From Nematopogon swammerdamellus (lineage: Eukaryota > Arthropoda > Insecta > Lepidoptera > Adelidae): 64,000 bases of DNA. The stretch lies in contig OX336340.1 in NCBI GenBank assembly GCA_946902875.1, positions 17,995,566 to 18,059,565 on the forward strand, written 5' to 3'. Under the pieces are notes generated by a model. The model saw nothing but the letters and a program-made list of their open reading frames with translations, made no database searches and was not told the DNA's origin. The position numbers were made by a program, and so were the translations under genes. Below, in pieces: positions 53,862-64,000 of this stretch; the first letter of the stretch is position 1, and each line of letters begins with the position of its first letter.

Positions 53862-55720
53862 GCTTTAGAAAGAGACAATTCGGTTGTAGAGCGCCATCTC
53901 TGTCGCACGAACCGCACGTCCCTGTGCGACAGAGACGACGCTCTACATACAATACAACCGGATTGTCTCTTTCTAAAGCTCGATGTTCATTTTTTACTGC
54001 CGCTTACTGTACAGTACGCGGTCGTAAGTAATGAACATCGAGCTTTAGAAAGAGACAATCCGGTTGTAGAGCACCGTCTCTGTGGCACGAACACGCACGT
54101 CTCTGTGCGACAGGGAGGACGCTCTACAACCGGATTATCTCTTTCTAAAGCTAGATGTTCATTACTTACTGCCGGGTACTGTACAGTACGCGGTAGTAAA
54201 ACATGCACATCGGGCTTTAGAAAGAGACAATTCGGTTGTAGATCACCGTCTCTGTCTCACGAACTCGCACGTCTCTGTGCGACAGGGAGGACGCTCTACA
54301 ACCGGATTATCTCTTTCTAAAGCTAGATGTTCATTACTTACTGCCGGGTACTGTACAGTACGCGGTAGTAAAACATGCACATCGGGCTTTAGAAAGAGAC
54401 AATTCGGTTGTAGATCACCGTCTCTGTCTCACGAACTCGCACGTCTCTGTGCGACAGGGAGGACGCTCTACAACCGGATTGTCTCTTTCTAAAGCTCGAT
54501 GTTCATTACTTACTGTCGGGTACTGTACAGTACGCGGTAGTAAAACATGCACATCGGGCTTTAGATAGAGACAATCGGTTGTAGAGCGTCGTCTCTGTGG
54601 CACGAACACGCACGTCTCTGTGCGACAGGGAGGACGCTCTACAACCGGATTATCTCTTTCTAAAGCTAGATGTTCATTACTTACTGCCGGGTACTGTACA
54701 GTACGCGGTAGTAAAACATGCACATCGGGCTTTAGATAGAGACAATCGGTTGTAGAGCGTCGTCTCTGTGGCACGAACACGCACGTCTCTGTGCGACAGG
54801 GAGGACGCTCTACAACCGGATTATCTCTTTCTAAAGCTAGATGTTCATTACTTACTGCCGGGTACTGTACAGTACGCGGTAGTAAAACATGCACATCGGG
54901 CTTTAGAAAGAGACAATTCGGTTGTAGATCACCGTCTCTGTCTCACGAACTCGCACGTCTCTGTGCGACAGGGAGGACGCTCTACAACCGGATTGTCTCT
55001 TTCTAAAGCTCGATGTTCATTACTTACTGTCGGGTACTGTACAGTACGCGGTAGTAAAACATGCACATCGGGCTTTAGATAGAGACAATCGGTTGTAGAG
55101 CGTCGTCTCTGTGGCACGAACACGCACGTCTCTGTGCGACAGGGAGGACGCTCTACAACCGGATTATCTCTTTCTAAAGCTAGATGTTCATTACTTACTG
55201 CCGGGTACTGTACAGTACGCGGTAGTAAAACATGCACATCGGGCTTTAGAAAGAGACAATTCGGTTGTAGATCACCGTCTCTGTCTCACGAACTCGCACG
55301 TCTCTGTGCGACAGGGAGGACGCTCTACAACCGGATTGTCTCTTTCTAAAGCTCGATGTTCATTACTTACTGTCGGGTACTGTACAGTACGCGGTAGTAA
55401 AACATGCACATCGGGCTTTAGATAGAGACAATCGGTTGTAGAGCGTCGTCTCTGTGGCACGAACACGCACGTCTCTGTGCGACAGGGAGGACGCTCTACA
55501 ACCGGATTATCTCTTTCTAAAGCTCGATGTTCATTACTTACTGTCGGGTACTGTACAGTACGCGGTAGTAAAACATGCACATCGGGCTTTAGATAGAGAC
55601 AATCGGTTGTAGATCACCGTCTCTGTGGCACGAACACGCACGTCTCTGTGCGACAGGGACGACCTGTGGGGACGACGCTCTACAACCGGATTTTCTCTTT
55701 CGAAAGCTCGATGTTCATTA
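53862..55720. repeat. Dyad-symmetric satellite array, 11 units of about 172 bp
   Basis: Units start (GCTTTAGAAAG or GCTTTAGATAG) at 53862, 54042, 54214, 54386, 54558, 54729, 54900, 55072, 55243, 55415 and 55586. Each is an inverted repeat of two 47-nt arms around a 16-nt loop. The linker is also an imperfect inverted repeat, centred on the perfect 14-bp palindrome GTACTGTACAGTAC. So half-units of about 86 bp alternate in orientation. Both strands yield the same spurious peptide (ALERDNPVVE). Two variants (TTCGGTTGTAGATCACCG and TCGGTTGTAGAGCGTCG) alternate from 54900, giving a 343-bp period. A linker scrap lies at 55838-55880. Confidence 0.95.
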
Positions 55721-55724
55721 AATT

Positions 55725-56240
55725 TTATGTTTATATGTTAGTACTAAGCACGTACACGCTTTATATATATTTTTATTAGAAAAATGCAAAGCTAATATCA
55801 TTGGAAAAAATACATCCCGGCGGCTCAAGCCAGAGACCCAGGTTCGATGTTCATTACTTACTGCCGGCCGGGTACTATACCTACTTGAAAGAAAACATTA
55901 TGAAGAAATGGAACACACATGGGCAAATCTGCGATTGGATCTAGGGAAGAGCTGATTTCGAAAATAAAATAATCCGATTCCTGTATAATTTCGACTCGCT
56001 TTCCGAAACTACCCTCACCGCGGTATAAAAATAATTGGACGCGGCTGGTGGCGTCCCACTCGCGTGCCACCTCCCCCCCGCAGCCTGCACGACCGAGGCC
56101 GGCTGTTGAGGGAATCCAATCGCAGATGCAATCACACCGCAGCGGGTGCGGAGCGCTCGGTGGCGTGCGGTTACATACAGGCTAATATTGGGAAAATATA
56201 TCAAATACTTAAGTCATTATCTATTGTCTGTGGTCATTTG
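55725..56240. other. Spacer right of the satellite array
   Basis: Includes a linker half-copy (TTCATTACTTACTGCCGG at 55849) and a GC-rich stretch at 56040-56160. No gene is supported. Confidence 0.4.
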
Positions 56241-56632
56241 TCAGCCTCGATAGCTCAGTGGTGCAGACAGTCAACTATCGCTATTGAATGTTAAGCAACG
56301 CTGGGTGCGGCCAGTACTTGGATGGGTGACCGCTGACCGTTGGAGGCTGACCGAGGTTCGGATTCCTCGTAAAACTGTAGGTCCCTTCCCTCCTAATCTT
56401 ACTTGGTGGTAGGGTTTAACCAGCCCGGGTTGGTACCACCGCACTGAATGAAACGTCGGTCGAAACGGCTATGTAAATAGTTTGTGTTTTCCGACCAGTT
56501 CAGTGTAGCCGGCACGATCAAAGGGGGAAGCACTGACATGGCACCTAGTTCACCCGGTGTTATGGGCTGACATCACGGACGTTGTAGGTGATGTAGCCGA
56601 CAGTGTCAGTTTCCATAAAAAAAAAAATTATC
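56241..56632 (+). mobile_element. SINE with tRNA/5S-like composite head, best copy
   Basis: CAGCCTCGATAGCTCAGTGG (tRNA box A-like), then GTTAAGCAACGCTGGGTGCG and CAGTACTTGGATGGGTGACC, which follow 5S rRNA through its box A, intermediate element and box C, then GGTTCGGATTCC (box B-like with one extra base). The body ends GTCAGTTTCCATAAAA. Confidence 0.85.
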
Positions 56633-56915
56633 AAACAATATCAAAATTAGAATCACCAAACAAGATATCCGAAGTAAGAAAACAGGAGTCAACAAAAACA
56701 AACAAAAGTTACAATGAAAGTGCTCTCCGAAGCCCTCACGGTAAGAGGCGTGGGCGAGTATTGATGAAATTTCATGAAATAAAACTCCTTGTAAGCTGCT
56801 ATTTGCGGACGACATAAGGTGTTACAGGTTTTCGCCTGTCGAAAAATTTTAAACTTGATTTCACTCTTGTCAGATACGGAGGCCTAGTCTTGATTGAGGC
56901 TAAAATTCCCGAAGT

Positions 56916-57020
56916 ATGCTCAGGAAGGATTCGAGTGACGAGGATGAAGGGAATGTCTCTGTGAAGGCATCTAACTGCAGTTACAATTTGGACGACATAT
57001 TAGTTCTCAATCGTTTGTAA
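56916..57020 (+). CDS. Candidate small frame or terminal exon
   Basis: 35 codons including the stop, starting MLRKDSSDEDEGNVSVKASN, acidic then polar. AATAAA lies 17 bases after the stop (57037-57042). An acceptor-like CTCAG precedes the acidic run. No family is recognised. It may be the last exon of an undetected gene, a retrocopy end, or chance. Confidence 0.22.
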   Translation: MLRKDSSDEDEGNVSVKASNCSYNLDDILVLNRL

Positions 57021-57177
57021 GATCGATCGTTCGTTGAATAAAACAAATTTGTCAAATTTTATCGTGTGTTTTATTTCTAAATTACATTTTCAATGCCTTT
57101 GATAGTTGCGCGTAGTGTGAGATCTGAAGGTTTTTTTTTAATATTGAGAATGCCGCCCTATAGCCACTTCATATAAA

Positions 57178-57412
57178 ACTGACATCGATAGCTCGCTGGT
57201 GAGATCGATCCATCGATCTTATGAACATCTGGTTGCTGTCACAACTTGGATGGCTGGGTGGTCGTTCGGCCGTTGGGGCTGACTGTGGTTCGGATTCCAC
57301 GTAAAACTGTAGGTGCTTTTCCTTCTTACATACTAGGTGGTAAGGTTAAACCGTTTAGTCCGGATTGGTACCTAGGTGACATAGCCAACCATGTCAGTTT
57401 CAATAAAAAAAC
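57178..57412 (+). mobile_element. SINE with composite head, diverged
   Basis: CATCGATAGCTCGCTGGTGA, ACAACTTGGATGGCTGGGTG (5S-like part eroded), GGTTCGGATTCCACGTAAAA, then a shortened body ending GTCAGTTTCAATAAAA. Confidence 0.7.
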
Positions 57413-57414
57413 TA

Positions 57415-58179
57415 AAACAAACAAAAAAAGCCTCGTCTTGACTTGTATTCTACATCAGCGGCTCTCAATCTATGGTACGCGGACCATTTATCATGCTCTA
57501 CAAAATTTAAAGCGGCAATAAAAAGTGTCATACTCCTAATTTTGAAAGTTTTGTTGATAAGTATAAAATATTTTGAATTCTGATGTTCTTAGCTATATAA
57601 AACTCACTGTCAGGAGCTCATAGTAAGTTCCGAAGAACATTTTAAACAAGATTTTTCAGTACTAAATTCGATAAGAAATCAATTTTTAGATTCGATTCCG
57701 AGATCACTAATTGAACGTTGATGAAATAGAATCATTAATTGATCTTTGGTGTGATGCTAACCTCCAACGAGAATTTAAAAATGTAGATATAGAAGATTAT
57801 TAGCCCCTTGAAGGTGGTACGCCGCCGCCAATCATATTTGTTTTAGTGGTGCCTGAAAAAAAAGTTTGAGAACCCCTGTTCTACAACAAAAGGTAGGCAA
57901 TCCATTAAACGTAGGTAGTTTTCCCCATATGCCTTGTGTGATCTGCATAAGAACCCCCCATTCGTCAAGTTGGATTCGTGTTGAGCCTGCCTCGCTCCTA
58001 GTACGTTCGTGAGTCCAACAAACTTTTTAGATTCCGCTGGTGTCTAAATTTGTATATTCAATTTCATTTTTCTTAACTTTTTATGTGAATTTAGGTGGTG
58101 TTTTCTTTCTTGTGATCTATATTAACAGACAATTTGTCTTTAAAAAGTCTGCTCATAATGCAACCTCTATACAGTTATT
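57415..58179. other. Spacer, no gene seen
   Basis: AT-rich. Short translated stretches near 57640-57800 have stops and no recognisable domain. Confidence 0.4.
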
Positions 58180-58556
58180 TTTATGGAAACTGACACGCTT
58201 GGCTACATCACCTACAACATCCGTGATGTCAGCCCATAACACCGGGAGAACTAGGTGCCATGTCAGTGATTCCCTTCATTTCATGTCGACCACACTGAAC
58301 AGGACGGAAAACACGAAGTATTTACACAGCCGTTTCGACCGACGTTTCATTCAGTGCGGTGGTACCAACCCAGGCGAGATAAACCCTACCACCTAGTAAG
58401 TTAAGAAGGTGAAAGGGACCTACAGTTTTACGTGGAATCCGAACCAGGGTAAATCTCCAACGGTCGAGCGGTCACCCATCCAAGTACTGACCGCGTCCAG
58501 GTAGGTATGCATAACAAGAGTCGACCGACCGCACCACTGAGCTACCGATGCTGACA
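58180..58556 (-). mobile_element. SINE with composite head, near full length
   Basis: Minus copy of the 56241 element: body, then GGTCACCCATCCAAGTACTG (complement of the 5S-like box C) and CACTGAGCTACCGATGCTGA (complement of box A). Confidence 0.8.
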
Positions 58557-59074
58557 GTGGTCTAGTAACCGATTCGGGCCGCTTTTCCGAATTGACTGGC
58601 ACCTTCCTGGTAGCCCGAAGCAATAAATCCCATCTAACCGCCGCCTATGTAACCCCGGGCTTCCACCGAGCACAAACCCCCCCCGGAAGCCTGCTCTCGA
58701 TGACGCATTGTGGTGATCATAGGTTGACTGCAGCACCTGACTAAACGATCTGTCTGCGCCTAGCCCGCTCCCATCTTCGCCGAGCATCGCCTAATTTTCT
58801 GTATCAATGCGCCGGTAATCGAATAAAGCAGGGATCGACTCAATGGCCGGATCTCAGAGGCGGGAGCTCTCGACCCGTGTGACGCCGAGGAGATAGCGGC
58901 GAAATTAGCTCGGCTTACCGACTCTCGAGGTCTACTGCGTGCGCGGATTCTTTCGCTCGACTCGAGTGTGGGCTATCCTATGACGGTTACGTAACATTGA
59001 TAGGAATCTAACGGAATAGGAATCTAACAATCTACATCATTGACACTGTCGAGTAGATGTGAATGATGACAGTC
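58557..59074. other. GC-rich stretch of unknown origin
   Basis: On the minus strand it resembles a LINE 3' UTR in composition (GGTTACATAGGCGGCGGTTA, GCTACCAGGAAGGTGCCAG), but no coding domain is legible. Confidence 0.3.
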
Positions 59075-59216
59075 ATTCACTCAGTCAGCGTGTATGCCTC
59101 TGCAAATTTCCTCCAGTCCTCCCTGCCTTCAGCGGCACGGAACCACTACTTGATGTCGTCGTCCCACCTGGTGGATGGTCTTACCACACTCCGTTTTCCT
59201 ATCCACGGCCGTCAGA
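59075..59216 (-). mobile_element. RTE LINE 3' end fragment
   Basis: Minus strand: CCACCAGGTGGGACGACGAC, GAAGGCAGGGAGGACTGGAG and GAGGCATACACGCTGACTG match the RTE ends at 8870 and 53520. Confidence 0.7.
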
Positions 59217-59379
59217 TGTGAATGCAATTAATTATACGTAAATACTAGCTCATTCCTAAGTATTTTATGTTCGTATTATGGAAGCATTTCAGCGAAAATA
59301 GTGTTGCCTAAATGATACTTTTCCTCGATCCAGTTCTCCTTAAAACAATAACCTTTTTTCTTTTGTTATTTTAATTTTA

Positions 59380-59560
59380 ATTGTTTTATGGAAACTGGCA
59401 TGGTTAGTTACATCGCCCACAACATCCGTGATGTCAGCCCATAACACCTTGGTGAACTAGGTGACATGTCAATGCTTCCCTTCGGTCGTGCCGGGTACAC
59501 TGAACTGGACGAAAAACACGAACTATTAGATAGCCGTTTCGACCGACTCACTGAGTTTTG
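59380..59560 (-). mobile_element. SINE 3' half
   Basis: Minus-strand common body from CGAACTATTAGATAGCCG back to TTTTATGGAAACTGGCATGG. Confidence 0.7.
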
Positions 59561-60139
59561 ACTGCTTTAGACCGCGGAGGCTAAATTATTCTCATAAAAT
59601 TTTTACTTATTCTTATTTTCCGAGATTCTTCTCAAAAAATTTCACACAACCACTAACAATATGCTCAAATTTTCCAAAGCCTGTCTCCAATTAAAGGTGC
59701 CTCAGTTTTCAATTTCACCAGATTTAACTGAGAAATATATAAGTATAACTATATATTTTTTTTCAATTTCCCAAATGTTATTTTTAGATATTTGTATGGT
59801 GGGGGAGCGTTATTAGAGATGCATTTAGGCTTAATCGAAGCCGCCACTTGCGCGCTCTCGAAGCGCGTCTGTTCGAATTATCAAAATTGATGGGCCAATG
59901 AAGTTAGACGCGTCTGATTCGATCAAATTTTCAACCCGTTTATACGGGGAAGATATTTCGTCAATTCTTCTTCAGTAGAGCGTTGCTCTGTGTGAAATGG
60001 GACGAAGAATTTTCTGGTAAAAATTTAAAGATATAAATTATTTGTGATGTTGAACAGAGTAACAGTTACAAATATTCGTAGTTCTTAGTGTAACCTGTTA
60101 TATTATAAAAATTAATAAAAAGTGACTTATAGACTTAAA
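59561..60139. other. Spacer, no gene seen
   Basis: AT-rich. A small palindromic patch GCGCGCTCTCGAAGCGCG is at 59851-59868. Confidence 0.4.
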
Positions 60140-60465
60140 CGTAACGTGTGGGGCCGGTACTTAAAAGAATAACCTCACTGCATCTCTCCCCGTGCATGTC
60201 GTAAAAGGCGACTAAGAGATAAGGACAAGATGACGGGCGACAGGTTAGCCATCTCTCACCTTGGAACGGTCCCTTCCACCGAATTATGCAGCGAATGGGT
60301 CTTCTTGCCTTACTTGCTGCTTGATAGTTATCTTGTCCGAATACTATGCTAAACGTGGTGGTCGGTATTGTACGGTTTACAAGAGTACGTGCAGGACAAC
60401 TCAGATTACTCTGCTTACCCCGATCATCGTCGGGATACAGCGTGTGGTATGTATGTATGTAAATT
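60140..60465 (+). repeat. Dispersed repeat D, fullest copy
   Basis: Starts GTGTGGGGCCGGTACTTAAA and GTAAAAGGCGACTAAGAGAT (the same head as SINE type 3), then CTCTCACCTTGGAACGGTCC, CTTACTTGCTGCTTGATAGT and GTGGTCGGTATTGTACGG. The head joined to a different body shows these repeats are modular. Confidence 0.7.
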
Positions 60466-60530
60466 AATAAAAAAAAATTTATTCCAGTTCGATATTGACA
60501 TTTGAACGTAAACATAAAAATATTTAACAG

Positions 60531-60686
60531 GCCCCGCTCCACCGCGAGCTGGTGCAAAAACCGCCACCCGGCTGCCATAAAGTAAGCCACGAGAATGACC
60601 AAGAAAAATATTCGTCCATTACAGCTCACAAAGCGTCCAAACAAATGAAACGAAAACAATTCGAGATCATAATACATAATACCTAG
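60531..60686 (+). CDS. Candidate 3' exon, function unknown
   Basis: After TATTTAACAG a frame of 51 codons runs to TAG: PLHRELVQKPPPGCHKVSHE, then lysine-rich ASKQMKRKQFEIIIHNT. Hydrophilic composition suits a protein tail. On the minus strand a 200-codon frame covers the same bases with a hydrophobic stretch (IFFLVILVAYFMAAGW), but its second half runs through repeat D. Neither is proven. Confidence 0.2.
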   Translation, partial: APLHRELVQKPPPGCHKVSHENDQEKYSSITAHKASKQMKRKQFEIIIHNT

Positions 60687-60849
60687 CAGCATCATTTTGG
60701 AGATACATTTCATAAAAGGTTTGTTTTGATAATGCAAAATGAAAGCGAATATTATCTCTGGAGCCGATACTTAAACAAAACATATGCAAAATTCGTTAGC
60801 CTTTTGATTACAGCGATATTGATTTTAAAACATCCGGGTTTGTAAATTA

Positions 60850-61213
60850 TCTATACTAATAATAAATCTGTAAGGGATGGTCATGGAGTAAGTTACTTTG
60901 TTTTATGAGATACTGCGTTTGTAGACTCTATGTATGATACTATTAAACCAAATTTACGATTTTTAGAAATCTTTTCTGTGTGTATGTATAACTCTTAAAC
61001 CGATCATCTGAATTCGATTAAATGTAGTACAAGCACATTTGATTATACGTGACACAGGATAGGCTTAATAAAATTCAGTTCTGGTCACGCTAAAATGTGG
61101 CTCTCATACAAACCGAATTGTTCCGCCCGCTTAAAAGTGCGGTAGCGGAGTTACTTACTTTCTCCTTTTTAAATACGAATTTCACGCTAGCGAAGTCGCC
61201 GGCAAAAGCTAGT
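60850..61213 (+). mobile_element. Helitron-like non-autonomous element
   Basis: Complete 364-bp copy: TCTATACTAATAATAAATCT at the 5' end, GTCGCCGGCAAAAGCTAGT at the 3' end. Confidence 0.75.
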
Positions 61214-61249
61214 ATTATAATAAAAATATAGAAGCAAATATCGATATTT

Positions 61250-61600
61250 TTAGGTTCCGTACCTCAAATCTGACGCATGCTTCCGTCGTCCGTCCCTCTA
61301 TCACAAGGTTATAACTTCTAAACGGTTGTTCGTACCAAGTTGAAATTGAGGAGCTGGCGAACAAAACTGGATTATTTTGATTTTTGGTCGAATTATATTT
61401 TTTTTGTTTTGTGAATTTTTTTATGTGGCAACCCAAAATTTCAAACTTAAACGTGTTTTATAAGTTCTGCCACCTTAATTTTTTTTCAGAAGAGTTAAGG
61501 GGGAGGGAGGGGTGTGTGTGTGACATACGGACGAACAGACGGACAGGACGAACTTATAAGGGTTACGTTTTTGCCATTTGGCTATGGAACCCTAAAAAAG
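61250..61600 (+). mobile_element. Microsatellite-bearing repeat
   Basis: TTTTAGGTTCCGTACCTC at the left and CTATGGAACCCTAAAAAAG at the right form imperfect TIRs. The interior has a short GACGGAC microsatellite near 61526-61550. Same layout as 31575. Confidence 0.65.
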
Positions 61601-61604
61601 AAAA

Positions 61605-63585
61605 AAAAGAGTTTATTGTTTTAACTATAGTATTAGTCATACAAGTTAAATTCTTGTAACGTAAGTGTTCGTGATTTATGCATCCATTGAATGCGTAGGT
61701 ATGCATATAGAGGTTTATTCTAAAAAAAATATACTCCATATAAATTCATACATTTGGATATTAAGAAATCATAAAATTAATATAGAAAGTGAGTACACCT
61801 AAGAAATGTTTTCAAGTTTCCATCAAAGCAATAAAACAAACGTTATTCCATTTTCCCCACAGTATATCATAACACTATTCAATACGCATTGACACCCAAC
61901 GATATTGTATGTGCTGTACTTGCGCCAGCCAGGTAGTTAGTATTTAAAGTACCTAACTCACTACACAAATACCGATTGCTTATCTCCCCGCTCTCTCTAT
62001 TCGATGAGAGTGCTGAAACAATTCCTTTCGGCAACTTCTAACGGCAGATAACCCGATACTGATACTCCTTCCAATGTTTAAGGCAATATTATTTAAGGGC
62101 TTCTCTTGTTTCCCTTCGCAATAAGCTACCCTCGACAATGGCACAAACAGAAGTTAAAGATGCTCGGAGCCCGACAAAATGATTACCTATTATAAAGTCT
62201 GCGAATCGACAGCCGAAAACTGGCCTTCCGAAATTGTATGTGGATGGAATATTAGGGAGGTGGTGCGGTGCGGGCGGCTCCTGTAGGCGGTGCCAGCAGT
62301 CTCCGGACGAGGGCGGCCGCGGGGCGCAGGGCGCGCGTGCGGGGGGGAGGGGAGATACCATCGTCTTCGGAAATTGAAAGGAAATTGTATTTGTTTCTCG
62401 CGACAATAGCGCCTCAGGGCTGTCGACGAGCGGATATCGGCTTCATTTATCACGGACTAATTATGTTTTATTGGAAAATTTCGTATTGTTTACCAAGATA
62501 TTGAATTTAGCGTGGGTAGGTATGTTGCGTTTTGGAGCTTTACTTTGATTATGAGCAACAGCGCGGAGAGATGAGTTTCAAAGGCTCGCGTGATCTTTCT
62601 TTATCGTGATCTATCTCGATTTGGCTTTACTACCGCCAACGCGAGCAAAGAAAGAACACTTCGCTCACAAAGGACTTCGTCTGAAATGGAAGCCCAGTTA
62701 TTACAGATAATGAGTGTTTGCTTCCGTTGACAACCGTCAGGTAGGACAATGATTATTGGGTTCTAATAGTTTTAATAAAAACCAAATAGCTATAATATAA
62801 AGGAAATCAAAAGTCGTGGAACAAACATTGAAAGTTTCATTAACAGAGTGGCCCTATTAGTGTTCTACTTTTTACCAGACATCGTCGAAGACAAAAGAAA
62901 GGCTTACTATTTTGACAGTCTACTCGTATCGCGTTCTCTACCTAGTTCATTTTATTAATTTTTTTTGTTTATTTATTTATTTATTATTTTTCGATCATAG
63001 AATATTAAACCGATTTTATATTTATTCCATTACCTAACTATACAGAAGCCGACTACAGCATTTCCTACCGCTGTTCGTGATCAATATGACTTGTTTTAAT
63101 TTGTTTTTCATAGACGCGGGTCTTAATTAAATTTTCATTTTATTAAGCAGCGCGTACGAATATACCCGTAGGCATGGAAACCTTTTGCCCTTTGAGCACA
63201 AAATGTTATAATGTTAAATCAAGACCCTCGGTATGGTTCAAAAGAGTGTCAACCCTAATCAAAGCCTCCTACTGATGCGTATGAGCGCGTAAAGTTTCGT
63301 TTCAAAGGTCTACTACGGCCGCTATAGGTGGCGGCACTCTACCTACAGCTGTAGTATCGTTTCATCTTTCGTGTTTGTCACAGTCAGTTGTAGCCAACTT
63401 GTAGGAAAATAATTTGGAAGGGTAAAAATAATGACGCAAAGACATAAAAAAAGTATTTAGGTATATCTCACACGCATGATTTTATAAGCATTACAAATTA
63501 TGAGACGCAAAGATGACATTATAAAAAAATCTTTAGTTAAGTCTCACAGTAGGGACTCATGATCTTTGTAAGCATTACAAAATAT
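61605..63585. other. Spacer with GC-rich island
   Basis: No repeats or genes recognised. 62225-62425 is strongly GC-rich on an AT-rich background, with frames on both strands that look fortuitous. Confidence 0.35.
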
Positions 63586-63587
63586 AC

Positions 63588-63790
63588 TAGCTGTGGCCGC
63601 GACTTCGTCCGCGTGCACTTATCACGACTCCATTTACCGGGTCCAATTGTATTTTCAAACAATCCAGACCCACTCAAATATCCACACAAAATTTCATCCA
63701 AATCGGTCCAGCCGTTTAGGAGGGTCTCAGTTGCGGACGAGTGGACTCATGATCTTTATAAACACGCGCCTTACGAGCCATCTGATGCAA
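63588..63790 (-). mobile_element. Helitron-like element, inverted 3' end
   Basis: ACTAGCTGTGGCCGCGACTTC then GTCCGCGTG is the inverted lepidopteran Helitron terminus. Inside, AAATTTCATCCAAATCGGTC is a stretch common in these elements. The far border is unclear. Confidence 0.6.
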
Positions 63791-64000
63791 ATACAATAAT
63801 TGTGCTCTGTTTGGATTCTTTGGAATGAACCTATTCTGTGGGGACGAAGAACATTGGAGGCGATATAATATGACAATAACCTGTCTATTGAATGGTGTGC
63901 GTTCATCTATTATTATATTGCTGTACATATGTATATTTAGTGCTATAATAGTGGTTCTTTCAACTATTTATCTCTGATCTTAGGCCGCCTTGACAGGGCC

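Noticed and set aside
54082..54894. Overlapping frames on both strands with ALERDNPVVE-type repeats (up to 163 codons)
   Set aside because: They are translations of the dyad-symmetric satellite; both strands give the same peptide because the DNA is nearly self-complementary.
60135..60737. 200-codon minus-strand frame with hydrophobic segments
   Set aside because: Its second half runs through dispersed repeat D, so it is not a gene as drawn; a short plus-strand exon over the first half is at least as likely.

Overview
This is eukaryotic DNA, almost certainly from a moth or butterfly (Lepidoptera). It is AT-rich, its genes have introns with GT-AG borders, and most of the sequence is transposon debris of types familiar from lepidopteran genomes: Helitron-like ends in GCGGGCAAAAGCTAGT, tRNA-headed SINEs, repeats ending in TACGGAACCCTAAAAA, and RTE, jockey and Penelope fragments. 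No bacterial operon, CRISPR array or intact viral genome is present.

Real genes sit in the left 18 kb. GPN1, the GPN-loop GTPase that helps bring RNA polymerase II into the nucleus, runs rightward from the left edge to 9534; its first exon lies outside the window and eight exons were rebuilt here. FLAD1 (FAD synthase) faces it tail to tail (13942 down to 11346). Its four exons join in frame to a 232-residue protein, and two of them were found only by reading through splice sites. TRMT5 (tRNA m1G37 methyltransferase, 444 residues, no intron in the coding region) lies on the minus strand at 18144-16810. The three are housekeeping genes and show no sign of acting as one pathway.

From 18 to 32 kb there are nested mobile elements. 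A 135-bp MITE is inserted in a second copy of itself, each with its own 3-bp target duplication. There is a 1.08-kb foldback element with arms of about 410 bp. A DNA transposon carries the remains of an unidentified protein and has been split by a 5'-truncated LINE with an intact reverse transcriptase frame. A decayed jockey reverse transcriptase follows.

From 32 to 64 kb there is no confident host gene. The region holds Helitron-like elements, a hAT-type MITE with a perfect 8-bp target duplication, a composite element with a fossil of a transposon-linked domain, a nine-copy 91-bp tandem array, a Penelope-type GIY-YIG fragment, and GC-rich islands that could be regulatory. Three short open frames behind good acceptor sites (52828, 56916, 60531) are possible host exons.

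The most unusual structure is the array at 53862-55720. It has eleven units of about 172 bp, and each unit is dyad-symmetric about two centres, so half-units of about 86 bp alternate in orientation and both strands read almost the same. A solitary copy lies 1.2 kb upstream. A second notable point is a SINE family whose head combines a tRNA-like box A with a segment resembling the 5S rRNA internal promoter, and whose body is shared with SINEs carrying different heads.
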